NCBI GenBank assembly: GCA_028564925.1
Contig: CM053033.1
Location: forward strand, 80,571,468-80,635,467
Length of the DNA: 64,000 nucleotides
Origin: Lithobates sylvaticus
Lineage: Eukaryota; Chordata; Amphibia; Anura; Ranidae
Reading direction: 5' to 3'
Shown: in pieces, positions 1-12,432 of the stretch
Layout of the letters: every line of letters begins with the position of its first letter
Position numbering within the stretch: the stretch's first letter is position 1
Made by a program: the position numbers and the translations under genes
Notes under the pieces: model-generated
Seen by the model: only the letters and a program-made list of their open reading frames with translations
The model's database searches: none
What the model was told of the DNA's origin: nothing

Positions 1-429
1 TTGCAGCCATCACCGACAATCACGCTAGGTCTTATTTTGGGGGAAACAGGGTAGCACCAAATTATATTTTTAGAATCTCCATACACTTGCCAGAAACCAT
101 GAAATCAATTTTTGCACTTTTTTCTCTTGAAATTTCTAAACCTTTTTGGTAATAAATGAAATGTGTGTTATATTAAGTATTGACTGTGTTTATTTTCTTG
201 ACTAGGCAGGACTTTACAATGCTTGTAAACTACTCTGAGGCGATATTAAAAGGGGACCTATTCGGACTGTCATTGCCGACTTGTATTTGAAGATTAGAAG
301 CTTTAAAAGGAACTGTATTGTGTGTAATAAGCATTTTGTTGTCCACAACCCGGAATGAAGACAGGCTTCATGAATTGCTGCAGGCCCAGTTTTTCTATAT
401 TCTAAGAAAGCCCCCATCCCCAGGTAACG
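1..429. other. No recognisable feature
   Basis: AT-rich sequence without a convincing reading frame or repeat. The short open frames here show no domain. Confidence 0.4.
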
Positions 430-560
430 AGCCGTTTAGATTATTAGTATACAGGATTGATATAGCGCCAACAGTTTCTGTAGCACTTTAAAAAAACGGA
501 GGGAGACAGTACAGTTACAATACAAGGGGAATCAGAGGGCCCTGCTTGTTAGACTGACTT
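430..560 (+). repeat. Dispersed repeat, unclassified
   Basis: Contains the words TATAGCGCCAACAG and GGGAGACAGTACAGTTACAA, which I remember from a widely dispersed frog repeat. The family assignment rests on memory only; the class is unknown. Confidence 0.35.
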
Positions 561-574
561 TTTTGTTAGGAGTC

Positions 575-775
575 TGGCTTTAAATAGTAGGGTGACTTTC
601 TCATTTTGAACATTTGTTTGATGGTTGCGAAGGGGTTAAACTGCGGCAAACATGCACAGATGGTACATATGTTTTTCATGTAAGGACTAACACCCTTGTC
701 CATTTTAACCCTTTTACTTACTGTTACCAGTAACAAGAAAACATGTCAGGGCTTGGTGGGAAGCTATAAAAATTC
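575..775 (+). repeat. Dispersed repeat, copy 1 of 2 (partner near 6290-6490)
   Basis: Shares AATAGTAGGGTG, a stretch about cacATATGxTTTTxATGT, CATTTTAACCCTTT and AACACATGT-like words, in the same order, with 6290-6490. This indicates two diverged direct copies of one repeat. No ORF; class unknown. Confidence 0.5.
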
Positions 776-879
776 AAAAGGGGTTGTAAAGTCTCAACGT
801 TTTTCACCTTATTCTATGCATTAAGGTGAAAAACCTTCTGCGCTGCAGCTGCCCCCCAGAGCCACCCCCTTTTTTTTCT

Positions 880-1260
880 TACATGAACCTGTTTGTTCCA
901 GCAACAAGCACAAACCCAGCAGCTCCAGCCACTGTCTCTGTCCTCATTGGATAGATTGATAGCAGCAGGAGCCATTGGCTCCCACTGCTGTCAATCAACT
1001 CTAGTGACACGAGAGCGGGGCCAAGACTTGCTGTTTGTGTCAATGGATGCAGCAGCAGGACTTGTAAGTGCGCCTGTACGGATGCCCCCATGGAAAGCGA
1101 CTCTGTGGGGGCACCCGATGAAGAGTGGCCAGGAGCACCATAGCAGAGGAGGATCGGGGCTGCTCTGTGCAAAACCCTTGCACAGAGCAGGTAAGTATAA
1201 CAGGCTAGTTATTAAAATAAATAAATATACCACCAGCTACTTCTGACCCAAGGGGATGCC
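880..1260 (+). repeat. Non-autonomous dispersed repeat
   Basis: GC-richer block ending GAGCAGGTAAGTATAACA, resembling an abundant frog non-autonomous repeat. The apparent open frames across it (893-1246 plus, 879-1172 minus) have no domain and are treated as chance. Confidence 0.4.
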
Positions 1261-1384
1261 AGGTATTCAACATAAAAATGTCTGTTTGCTCTATAAGAAC
1301 TTTTTCTTTAAGTGTTTTAATCACACAAACAGTGTGGATGGGACTATTCTTGTCATTTAAAAAGAGAAATATGGCTTTTTATTT

Positions 1385-1825
1385 AAAACCAATCATACTC
1401 GCCTAGGTGGCTGTAGCTGTCCTTCACTACCTCCAAGACCGAGCGATCAAAGTCTGCTGATTGCCTAGCTCTCGCTCTTCAGCCTGCAGAGAGCCGGGGG
1501 CTGTCAGTCACCATTTCTCTGCTCTGCCACTCCAGCGCTTGCTGGGTCACTTGGTTGTGGAGGGGGCTTGGGTGGCTGGCTCAGGCTCTCAGCGGCTCGT
1601 TGAGAGGCTGAGCCCTCTGCCGGTCCAGGCATCTGGATGGATCCTGACTGTAAAGTTGGGGATCTTGCCTGAGACTGGACCGGCTGAGGGATATCAGTCG
1701 ACAATGGGCTTTAGCCCACTGTCAGCTGAAGCCAGGTCACGGGAGTGCAGAATGAACTGCAGTCCTGTGATCCATTGGAGAAGCGTTGCTAAAATAACCT
1801 TGGCTATACTTTCCCTTTAATCTAT
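1385..1825. repeat. GC-rich dispersed repeat, unclassified
   Basis: A compositionally distinct block in AT-rich surroundings, containing short internal complementary words. No domain in any frame. Its edges are judged from composition only. Confidence 0.3.
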
Positions 1826-4748
1826 GCACATTTATGATGCACAAGTGATTACACTGTTTATTTTGTAGCACTTTTATTTTGCCATTTTGCATTATGTGTT
1901 TTGCAACATTGTTTGATTTGAGGTTTGAGTGCTGTATTTATGGAAGTTTTATAGCCCTCACTTTTTTAGACATTAATGTGCAGCATAGACACAAACTACT
2001 GGAAGCAAATCACACCATTTTGAAGGGGTGGAGACACAAATTACTGCCCCTCCCGCCACAGTGAGAATTCTCCTCAGTAGCATGCGACACCTTTCATCTA
2101 AAGCCAGCCATAAATGGCATGATATTTTTTCCTGCAGCCACAGTCTGTTGATGGGGGAATCCCTCCTGCACAGCCATTGTGTTCTCGTGGTAGGGGGAGC
2201 CGTCCCCGCCAGGAGAACACAGCGATTACGTCGAACAACTTAGGTACACTCAGCCTGCCTATACAAAAGGTGTTGAACCGGCCAAGATTTGAACCATCTA
2301 TGGCTGGCTTTACAATGGTGATATTTCCCCACAATACTTTGTTCCTCGCACAATACTGAGATTTACCTACAGCAGTGTGCCTCTCCTTCCTACAATAGTG
2401 ACATTTCCCTACACAAGTTTGTTTCTCTGCCCCTCCCACAATATTGATATTTTCCCCATAGTAGTTTGTGTTGCTACCCCCCCTACAATTCTGCTATGAA
2501 CAATATAATGTACTAAATCCATTTTATTTCATATCATTGTCATAGTTGTGTTGTACATACCAGATAAAATAACAGACTGAATTTAAAATTGTACATCTTT
2601 TAATTTTATTTAAAACTTTTCAATACAAAATAGTAATTTCCCTGATGTAATAAAATACTTAATTCATGTAAAGCCTTAATGCTACAAGGAACATCCTAGT
2701 CTTTATGTGTCAAAAAGTGGATCAGTAGTACTCTGGTTTTTAAAAACTTGTCAATTCAAAGCCGATCCCCAGCCAAAATCTTTTTTAGGTTTTGGATACA
2801 GCCAGAAAGTGTTAGAGCCTCTGTCAGAGATGAATTTCTGTCAGTGTAACTACTGGGGGACACACACAAAAATAACACTTGTTCTGTAATGAGGAAAGGT
2901 TAGAACTTCTGGCAATGTTTTAATTACTATCCATGCCTTCCCATCCTGGTGACAAGCACTTTCCCCAGGGACATTAAGCGAGAGACCCCAATATAGTTAC
3001 AAGCAGGAATGAATCTGACAAATTTGTAACACCTTCCACTCTATCCAAAATTAAAAGAAAAAAAAAAAAAAAAAAAAAAGGCTAAATAAAACTTAACAAA
3101 AAAAAAAAAAAAGAAGGAGAGAAGAGGAGTACTCATCAGGTCATGTTCCCTTGGCATTTTCTGGGGTTTAATCTGAGGTGTCCATATTGGAGGTACAAAT
3201 ACCCAGCACCTTCAGCTCATTAGCACTGGCCCTGGAGGTGTGGGTTGTACCTTGGTTCACTAATGTACTGAATAGGTCTGTGTATGCTAGCACAGGACCC
3301 ACAGACCAGCATTATCCTAAACATACACTGATGCACTCATATCAAGCTATTGGTGGGCTATAACCTCTCAAATTCAAAAATACTTTGCTGACTTTTCTGT
3401 AAAAAATAGTCCAAAAACATAATGCAGGTAAGGAGACATTATGGCCCATCACTAAATTTTGGGGTTACCTGGTATACAGCTTTAAAGGCCAGTACATCAG
3501 GTCCACAATGAGGAATGAAGGTGAGTGTATATATTTAAGCACCTCACAATAAAGTCCACCTCAAGGAATTCTCGGAAGACAAAAACCCCCTCAGATTTTC
3601 AAGGGACTATAATTCCAGAGTGATGCAACAACCTTTTAGTGAACTATTGTCACCTTATACAGGTGTACAGAATGTAAAATCTAAACAGCTTTTGGCATAT
3701 CTGAGACTTTGGCTTTCACACATGATACGGTATAGTGCAACACTTTGGTTTCAGGGGGCCTGCTGGCAGCAAGGTCTCCTTTACTTTCCTATTATTATCG
3801 ATCAGCCACTGGTCATGCAGAAGGTTTACATGTTGGGACACCTTTGGGTGCTTAGTTGCAAGTGGTAATCGCCCTTTATACCTCTGTTGTCACCCCACAT
3901 ACATTTGTTAGCTAACCTGTAACACTCACTTTAAATCGGGCTGTGTACACCCTAATCTGAGAAATGACAGAGAAACAGTTAAGCTAAAAAGGGTACCTAT
4001 CCCAATGGAAATGGCCTGTCCGAGAAGCCTCTAATGGAAGCAGCCATTTTCCAAAGTGCACATTAGGCAGCTTTGGTCCACAAGGCTCATGTCAGCACCT
4101 CCAATTCTCTCATTTTCTGGGACTGTGGAGAAGGTTCACTTATTTGTGTAGTCTAGAGGTTCCCATACACAGGTCCCCAAGAAAACATACTATATAGTTA
4201 AACATAGACCTCTCACAAACACACTGATGAGCAACATAATATGCAACATATGCAAACAGTTAGTTCAATTTACTAAAGGATATGCATGTAAACCAGCATA
4301 AATAAGCAAATATCCTCTCAAAGTACTGTACTGCAAATGCTTTGTGCACTTTCACAGAAGCGCTAGTGCCCATGATAATACCTGTACACACAACAATTTT
4401 TCACTAAACTAGCCGGTCACATTTAATAACACAATGATATGTGTGCATGCCTTAATGTGCCTTTATAGGACCAAAAAAGCAGGAAACCGCATTGAGTGTT
4501 CAAAATGCATGGAAAACAGACCGCTAAGCACACACTGGACATCAGTGTACAATCAGATTGGTTCAGAAATGCTACGCAAGTGCCCGTGTACCCCCAATGC
4601 AAGTGCAAAAAAGATTTACACCTGCTCCGGTACATTTGTTTTAGTAAATCAGCCCCAATGTACACAGAAGTCTCCATTCTTTTGCAGCATCTGTAGCCAC
4701 AGGTCAGGCCTGCAGAGCATTACATCCTATGGATACTAGCGCTAATCC
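1826..4748. other. No gene seen; A-rich tracts
   Basis: Only short random frames occur. Poly(A) runs lie at about 3057-3079 and 3099-3113 (plus strand), possibly old retrotransposon tails, but I see no attached element. Confidence 0.4.
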
Positions 4749-4751
4749 TAA

Positions 4752-5167
4752 AGCCCCATACACACGGTCGGAAAATCCGACTACCAAATCCGATGGATTT
4801 GGTCCAACAGATTTAGTCCGACACTGGTGTTGCATACACACGGTCGGACAAAGTTGTCGGAAAATCCGATCTTTCTGAACGTGGTGACGTTTGTTGCCTA
4901 CGACGGGACTACGTAGAGGCTAGTAGCCAATAGCTTTGGTCTTGTAATGTGATCTGAGCACTTTGTCCGTCGGAATTCGCTACACACGATCGGAATTGGT
5001 GTGATCGGACTTTGTTGTCGGAAAATTTTTAGAGCAGGAGATAGAACTTTGTCCGTTGGACAATCCAATGGAAAATGTCCGATGGTGCCTACACACGGTC
5101 GGAATTTCCGACAACATTGTCCGATAGGACAGAATCCATCGGAAAATCCGACCGTGTGTATGGGGCT
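4752..5167. mobile_element. Harbinger-type MITE with TAA target duplication
   Basis: The ends are inverted: left AGCCCCATACACACGGTCGG and right CCGACCGTGTGTATGGGGCT. TAA flanks both sides (4749-4751 and 5168-5170), matching the 3-bp TWA target duplication of the PIF/Harbinger superfamily. The interior repeats the CACACGGTCGGA word several times in both orientations, so the 416-bp element is close to a foldback. It has no transposase and must be mobilised in trans. Confidence 0.8.
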
Positions 5168-5170
5168 TAA

Positions 5171-8100
5171 GAGAACACGCCACATAAGACTTCACTTTTT
5201 TTTTTAAAGCGCAGCGTAAATTTAAATCACGATCGCTTTCCTTTTTCAATTTGGTCTCGTATACCTCGTATTTGTTTTTTGTTTTAACAATTAAATAAAA
5301 ACATTGATTTTCCCCACATACTATGAAATAATAACTTTAAGCATGTACATTATAATAGCAATTGGTAAAGCAATCATTCAAGCACACGTCACATGACATT
5401 TTTATCTGACCTGACAAGAAATATTGACATTGTATTCAAATCTGATGGCATCTGATCAGAAAACCCCCTCACACACATTGCAATCTGGGTTGGATTAAAA
5501 AATGTTGACTGAAAAGGAAAATCATAATCTGATAAAAAAAATAGAAAATTTAAAATGTTGGGCACTTTAAATAAAACCCAAAAGGGGCACCAATACTGGA
5601 GGCGCAGTCAACGTGTCTTTATAGTTATATGCCCAATGCTGGGTGAACGATTTGCTTAGTAACTCACTTGCTAATATCATGATGAGAATCTTGGCTTGTG
5701 AGTTTGCAACTTCAAAACAACTCACCAATGTAGCTCCCATATTTCCATCCTCTTATGTTCAGTCTAATGAAAATAGGCTTGAATTTTAAAACAGAAGTGG
5801 CTGTTACTTCTCAGCTGCCATCTGACCATCCTAGTCAATTTGGCACATAAAATCTAGCACATCCCTAGTGCTGTACAGCATCCCATGCTCAGTCTGGCAC
5901 ATTGCAGCATAAAGTTAAAGCTGCACTCCAGGAAAAATTTGTATTGCATACTTACATTGATCTAGCTTTGCACAATGTATTTTAATGCATATTTCACACC
6001 TAAGGGGCCACTGGGGAAGCTGGAAATATAACTGAGTTATAGTTAAAGTAGTTGGTGCTACTATAGTGGCCGTTGCCATGTTCTGGGTCCAGCTCAGGTT
6101 CTGTATAATCAGGTTTCCCTCTGCACACCGAACACAGAGGGTCACTTACTCAGCACTGCCGCCATTCAAAGAATGCCTTGTATTTTTTTTCCAATTAACA
6201 CAAGGCATTCTCTGATTGGACAAGGAGCAAATCAACCCAAGGAAAGAAATCTGTTCACATTACTGACTTATGTTCTGCTTGTAGTCTGACTGTAAATAGT
6301 AGGGTGTTTGGGTGGCTTTGAAGAGTTATTTTTTTTTGGTTGTGATGGGGTCACCAAGACCTGTGTGCTGTACACAGCAGAAATGCACATATGCTTTTAA
6401 TGTGGGGACTTCTGCCACCCATGTTCATTTTAACCCTTTACTTCTGGTTAGTGGTAACACGAGGACATGTGGAGAGGAGGGGTGGTGACGCAAAAAATAC
6501 TGAAATCATCAGTGGACACAAAACACAACATAAAACTTACATAATTCTATAAAATCTTAAAGATAAAACTGTAATTGGGTTAATAAATAAAGCTGTGTGT
6601 GTGTATAAATGAAGTCTTAATGCTCATTCACATAAGGGCTGTGGCCTGTAGTGGTTTTTTATGTGGCTGGAGCTGTGTGCAGGCAACCTATGTTATGGGA
6701 ATGCATCAGCTGTATGACACACAGCCACAGGTCCTAATTTGACAGGCGTGTGAATGCAGGAGTATGGCCTCCAAACATGTATGTAGTAGGGGCCACTCAC
6801 CCACATCTGCATACCTGTCAAATTAGGATCTATGGCTGTACAGCCACTGAATCCTCAGAGTAACAAGCCGCGCAAGCCACACAATATCTTGAAATTTTAT
6901 TTTTTCATAATAGTGTTGGGGGCAGATGTTTCACTTGAGTCAAACAGGTACTGAGGACATATATTCCTCAATTCCCTCAGCCGCACTGGCGAAAGAACAG
7001 AAAACACTCTGTACAGGGGCCTCCTGTTCACTCAAACTGAAGCATAGTAGACACAGTTTACTATACTTCTGTTATGACTAAATGCCCCCTTGCTCTTCAT
7101 CCTGAAAAGATACCCCTGTGTGTGTGAGGCAGCAGAGAGAAAGTTGGCAGCACTGCAAGGGGGAACACACATGAGGGCCTGAGTAGCAGGGGGAATCCGA
7201 TGTGGGCAGGGATGGACAGGGAGGATTAGCTGCTGCAGAGAGCCACACAGGAGGGATCGGTACCAGTAATTGCGCCCCTGCCACACCCTTCCTGTCCACA
7301 TCCACTTCCCTCTGCTGCCTGGCCCACATGCAGGAGGACCGGTGGTACCCCCTTATTGGTGGCCCTGCATATGGTGCTACTATTCGGTTGCTAATACAGT
7401 CGCAATATAGTTCCCCGTTATCAGGCAACATTATTCCCCGAAGAAACTTTATACTCCTATAAAAAATATGATATTAAATTTGATGGTTCTTCACATCAGA
7501 TTCAGTTATTCATACAGTCAGTCCAAAAAACAGAGAGTCATGAGTAGTGACATATTGGTCACAGTTCTTATTACAGATATTAACTTTATAAGATATTGGA
7601 GTTCCTTGCCCTTTATTCCCCCACATCCCTTCTAATGGGAGTCTTGCGCCTCTTTCTACATTCACCGGGAAACAGATGCCAAAAAGGCAGATGATAAAGT
7701 CTGCAGTGGAGCTGAGGAGTGCAGGCACAAGATTCCAGAGAGCAGGTGATTTAACCTGCCATTAATCACCACAAATAAAGCATTTTTTTTTTAAAAGTGG
7801 ACTAACCATTTAATAAATTAAAAAAATGTTAAAAAGCTAAAATTCCAGGAATTCAGCACTTTGTAAAAATTTCAGGCATACCATGAGTATTACCATTAGG
7901 TCCAATGAGCCGCCTGCTGCCTCGTATTGTGCTCCAGGAAGATAACTTCCAGTGCTTAAATGCGGCTCGTTTCTTCAAGAGCAAAGTCGCAGGAATGGCT
8001 ATGCCCACCCACTCTCCCCTCATCCTGCCCATTCACAAAAGCCCTCGTATTATGTGAACTCATCCTCAAAATACAAAGTCTTCTGTGAATGGGCAGCTGT

Positions 8101-9171
8101 TGTGTTTGCTTCTGTCCTCTCACAGCTGGAGGGTATCCTCCAGGAGCGCAATAAAAACATATATTAGTGAAATATAAGTCCTTTCAGTGACATGCGCCTA
8201 ATTGGACTTAACTCATAGTATGCCTGCATTTTTTGCAGAGTTGCTGAATTCAGCTTTAAAAGAAAACCTGGTGCTGAGACAAGTATGACAATGGCCTTTG
8301 CCGACCACCTCCAGAAAATGCTAGAGGCCTAGGTGATTCTGCCAATACATTCTAAGTCACTGACCCAAAACAAGCCTGAAGAAAGTAAATCAGAATTAAA
8401 TAAAAACTACAGATCTGCAAACTTCCTCTAGGTTGGTGGCTCAAAGTGCTGAAGCTTCCTAGCTAGGAAATACAATATGGCTGCACATATGATTGTGTTG
8501 CAAAGCAAAACACAGCTTTCTAATACATTATGCACTGTCAGCACTGAACATAATACTACGAACCTGCCTGAAAAGGAAACACAAACACATAATATACACA
8601 CATGGGGAAAGGTTTGGTCAAAACTGTAATTCTCAGATTAACAATAAATTCCACAAATACTGGCCTCCAGGCTTCTCTGCTTCCTTTTACAAAAAAAGGG
8701 CTTTGCTAGATGTCACAGCCCAAAAAACTTTAATCTTCCTTCTTTGAATTTAAAGAGAAGAAATAACAGGAGTGACCAATGTAATTTCCTTTGTTTAAAA
8801 TGGGAATTTCACTTCCATGGAAAAGAAACAAAAATAAAAACAAACACCTTTGGCGAATGCAATTCTCGGAGAGAGGGAGAGAGAATATTCTGGTGGCTTG
8901 TGACTCCCCAAGAAAAGTAAAAATGTTTCTGTTTTTGTGAAGGCCCTTTTTTTCAAAAGCACAGTCAAGAAAAAATAAAAAATAAAATAAAAAAACGCAC
9001 CACTTAAGGTTCACAATCCATTTTTCTAAATATATTACACTGTACTTTGAACCAGTTGGTTCTGGAGAAACCCAAGTATACATTTCTTATGCTTCTTTCT
9101 GGGGTGGACAATCAAAACCAGGGCCAATATGTTTGTTCCAGATGAGCACAGCAGTTTAGAATATTCCTTCA
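5171..9171. other. No gene seen; scattered repeat pieces
   Basis: AT-rich DNA beyond the 3' end of QSOX2. A repeat copy lies at about 6290-6490 (partner of 575-775). I see no exon of a neighbouring gene. Frames such as 7078-7431 minus and 8730-9083 minus show no domain. Confidence 0.4.
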
Positions 9172-9553
9172 CATAGTTTAAGAAATGTCACATTTTATTT
9201 TTCTCCAGGCAGGCTCTCATATTCAAGTTAGATCTGAAGCATGTCCAGGCTGGTGGAAAAGGCCAAAAAAAACAAACAAACAAAAAGGCTTCCCAGATGA
9301 ATGACCTAAAAACTCGTCAAAAAGGCCCATTGACCGTCATTGAACATTTTTGCCAAAAGTTTTCAAAAAATAGGCAACCTTAACAAGCCACAAATGTTTT
9401 CTTAGCAGCACCTTCAGAACAATTTAAAGAAATAAAATGTATATTAACACACAATGCATATCCCTGATTACCAGACTTGGCTCTGCAATTAGTACAAAAC
9501 GCTTGTGGTCTTAAATGGTCAATGGTGAGACACTGTAAATGAAAATAAAACTG
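9172..9553 (-). other. QSOX2: QSOX2 3' untranslated region with candidate poly(A) signal
   Basis: Sequence following the QSOX2 stop on the minus strand. A canonical AATAAA (minus strand) occupies 9194-9199, so cleavage would fall near 9170-9180. No other coding potential is seen. The end point is an estimate: alternative, more distal signals further left cannot be excluded. Confidence 0.5.
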
Positions 9554-10068
9554 TTATACATAAGGTTTGTTGTATCTAATTTTCCACCGCCTTGAGCGGA
9601 CTCTGAAGAAAAAGTACATAACCATAAGGAATAATGAAGAGGTTATATAAAGGACCACACACAGACTCATATCTATGTTGGAGAAGCCAAGGCCTAAGAA
9701 AGTCACCGATGTGTTGCTACTTTCCACATGGTAGTTGGAATTTTTGCTTTGGTTTGGTTGATTTTGAATCAACTTGTCTAAAAATTCAGGTCTAGGGTGT
9801 TGGTGATGCTTGTCTTTGTCAGAGGTATAACTTCCAGGACTCTTTGTAGGGAGATTCTCACTTTTCTCATCTGCTACACCATGCTGGTCAGTGTTGGGGT
9901 CGGCATATTGCAGGGAGATCTCCTTGCTACTGTAGTGTTTTTTGAGAAAGGCAAGAACTTCCTCTTCATTCCAGCTGTGGACACCACCCACCTCTTCATG
10001 GCACGCAGGGCAAAGTTCAGGTGTTGGCCATTGCACTTTCGGGCTTTTTGGGTCTTCACTGGGGGCGC
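9554..10068 (-). CDS. QSOX2: QSOX2 terminal coding exon (third CxxC, TM anchor, stop)
   Basis: This last coding exon (515 bp including the stop) completes a Gly codon and reads [16 protein letters not shown], then [13 protein letters not shown] is the third, structural/auxiliary CxxC of QSOX. A hydrophilic, probably luminal linker of about 90 residues follows, rich in D, K, S, N and Q. After it comes a hydrophobic segment (about 24 residues starting [10 protein letters not shown] and ending MVMYFFF), which is the single transmembrane anchor, and a short basic cytosolic tail ([16 protein letters not shown]). The near-identical anchor and basic tail are typical of vertebrate QSOX2 and differ from QSOX1. 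The acceptor AG is at 10069-10070 on the minus strand. An ATG lies inside the exon (10036), but it is not a gene start: the frame runs in from the upstream exon with matching phase. Confidence 0.96.
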
Positions 10069-10745
10069 CTGCATGAAGAATGGTACATTAGCTTGAGCTC
10101 TTTATACAAAATTGCACTGGCAAAAATGGTAGAATTTTCTAAACCATTAAAAACATTGTCAAAGCGAAAAAAACAAAAAAACATTTTTACTATAAAAACA
10201 CACTACAATCCTACAGAATTTTTATCAAAAAGGGGACTAACAACTGTGTCAATGTTGTACAATTACTATCATTGTAATAAAACATAATTTGATGCAATGC
10301 TTCTCTATGGTCTCCAATGCTCGTTTTTCTTATACAAAGGGGATAGTTACAAAAAAGATGGTCAGTTTCAAGCAGGGGTCGGATTTTTTATTCAGTAAAC
10401 ACGTTCCTTATAGTTTTAGAGTGCTTTTAAGTAAGAACATATTGCTTAAATGGGCAATCAAATTTAGCTTAAGATACCACACATTTATGGAAGATACAGT
10501 GAATTTGTGTGCTCTGAAGCCAAGTGCCAAATAATGTACTGAACCAAACGGCAAGGAAAAAAGTTCATGTCTGTCGCAGCATTTGTCAGTGACAGAGCAG
10601 CCAAAATAAAAAACACACACAGATCAGCACAAGGAACATAACTTGCAGTCGGTAGGATGTGTCCTTTGTTCCGTTATCTCTTCTACTAGGTGAAATTTGC
10701 GTTTCTTCCTCCCTGTAAATCGGTGCTGCTGGTGTTAATAGAACT

Positions 10746-11000
10746 AAAGGCTGGTACACACCAATAGTTTCTTTTCGTTCAACCCAGTGGGTTGAAGGAA
10801 AAAAAATAATAAACTGACAGCTCTGGTCGGAGCCTCTGTACCAACGATCCAACAACATTGACCTCCCCCGCTGAGCTGCTGTGTTCTGACAGGGGGCCAG
10901 CACCCCCCAACAGAACACTCCGATCAGCGCTCTCAGCCATTTTTACTGCAGCAAAATTGTGTTTTCTCCACAGAATTAGCAATCCAATCGTCTGGCATTA
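10746..11000 (+). repeat. Short non-autonomous element, family M, copy 1
   Basis: Starts GGCTGGTACACAC and contains GTTCAACCCAGTGGGTTG, then a stretch on 'GTGTTCTGACAGGGGG'. The same words in the same order recur at 11637-11930 and in part at 47329-47612. The right edge is not resolved. Confidence 0.5.
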
Positions 11001-11636
11001 TTCTTTGAAGGACAAGTCCAACCTGAGCTTTTTAGGCTGGGCTTCTCCTCTGAGTCACAGGAGTGCAACTCATTTTGCACTCCTGTGACCAGTTTTCAGT
11101 GGAGGGGTCTGAAGTCCGCTCTGCACTGAAGTCACCACGACTTCTAAGTCCGGATCCGCCAGCTGCCTCGATTGATGGCAGTCTCAGCAACCTGTCGGTG
11201 AGCATCTCTCCTACTCTGATCCTCCACTCTCATTGGAGCGATTAACTGTGGAGGGGCGGGGAGCGAGCCGATGAGATGGCCGTTCCCTGCCCCTCCACAG
11301 CTCATCGCTCCAATGAGTGTGCAGGATCAGAGCAGGAGAGATACTGACTGACAGGCAGCATCTCTTTGCTCAAGGAGGAGGGAGAACCGAGCTATCGGCG
11401 ATGTTCGGTGGCTCGGTTCTCAGTGCAGAGATGCCGGGGGACAGCTCCAGCATCGGTCTGATGCTCCTTCCACCGAGGCAAGTATGAATCTAAAAAAAAC
11501 AAAACTAAAACCCATACTTCTCTTTTAAAGCCTGTTCACATGAATTGCATGATTTTAAGTGTATCCAATTTATTTAAAAGTAAGAGATGACACCAAGTGC
11601 ATGTTTGTTCTTTTGTTGATGTTATCATGGCCACAT

Positions 11637-11930
11637 TTAAGCCTGGTACACAGTAAAGTTTAGTTCAACCCAGCGGGCTGAAAGAAAAAAAAAAAAAAAA
11701 AAAGGGATTGCTGTACTAATACAAGTCATGTAGGCACAGCAATCTCGCCTGCTGTGCTATTTTCTTCTGACAGGGGTACCGCCCCCCCCACCAGGACTTT
11801 TTCAGCCATTGGCTACAGTGCTGATTGGATGCTGTTTTTTTCTTTGACACGGGTCGAAAGTCGTGGATTCCTGTCGAACTGACCATTTTCAGACAACTTT
11901 CGGCCCAGATGTACCCTTCATTAATGTTGT
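11637..11930 (+). repeat. Short non-autonomous element, family M, copy 2
   Basis: Starts AAGCCTGGTACACAG and contains GTTCAACCCAGCGGGCTG followed by a poly(A) run, TTCTGACAGGGG, and a tail with TTTCGGCCCAGATGTACCC. It is a diverged copy of the repeat at 10746 with no coding content. Confidence 0.5.
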
Positions 11931-12172
11931 AATGAATGCAAGGGGACATTTATGTAAATGCTGTGTCTGCACAAAGTAGAGCCCAGTCTTTAGAAAGTGG
12001 CCACTACCTGGCCCTCATCTCTGGTACAAACACAGTGATGTCTACTGCAGATGGATTTACCACATAAAACAGAAGCTGCACTGACTTGGGAATGACATGT
12101 GTACTAGTATTTAATGGAATGGCTGCAGTCTGATAAATATTCCTTTAGCCCAAAACCATTTTATTTGCATAC

Positions 12173-12361
12173 CAGCCAGTCGATTATTGACCACATTGTG
12201 TTTTCGCCATAGCCACATGACTGCTGCTTCTGCTGTTTTCACGGTGTCCACAGACTCTTTAGCCATCGCTTCAAAATGCTGTGCACACTCACGACAGCCG
12301 AAAAAGTCCCGAATATACCGCCTCATGACCTTCAGAACAGCCTGCGCGTCACTTTCAAAGG
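12173..12361 (-). CDS. QSOX2: QSOX2 internal exon (Erv/ALR catalytic CxxC)
   Basis: This 189-bp exon continues the Erv/ALR sulfhydryl oxidase domain. It starts with two bases that complete an Ala codon, then reads [29 protein letters not shown] and [20 protein letters not shown] is the redox-active CxxC beside FAD, and the H-N-x-V-N-x-R-L run is the conserved FAD-binding helix of the Erv/ALR family. The acceptor AG lies just upstream (12362-12363, minus strand, preceded by a pyrimidine-rich tract). The donor GT is at 12171-12172, and the exon ends in phase 1. Phase matches both neighbouring exons. I chose QSOX2 rather than QSOX1 because of the downstream tail (see the last exon). No catalytic residue is missing. 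Confidence 0.96.
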
Positions 12362-12432
12362 CTGGGGAGAACAAAAAGATAAAAATAGATATCACAACAA
12401 AACCAAGAAAAAAGCACCTCACTAGATAATTC

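Larger units (their letters stand above)
10069..12172 (-). other. QSOX2: QSOX2 last intron, 2.1 kb
   Basis: Intron bounded by a GT donor (12171-12172) and an AG acceptor (10069-10070), phase 1. It contains two copies of a short non-autonomous element (about 10746-11000 and 11637-11930) and a GC-richer dispersed repeat (about 11030-11500) with internal complementary stretches. No gene is seen inside it. Confidence 0.85.

Noticed and set aside
10036-10036. ATG at 10036 (minus) as the start of a small membrane protein gene
   Set aside because: The reading frame continues upstream to a consensus acceptor in phase with the QSOX2 exon at 12173; the ATG is internal.
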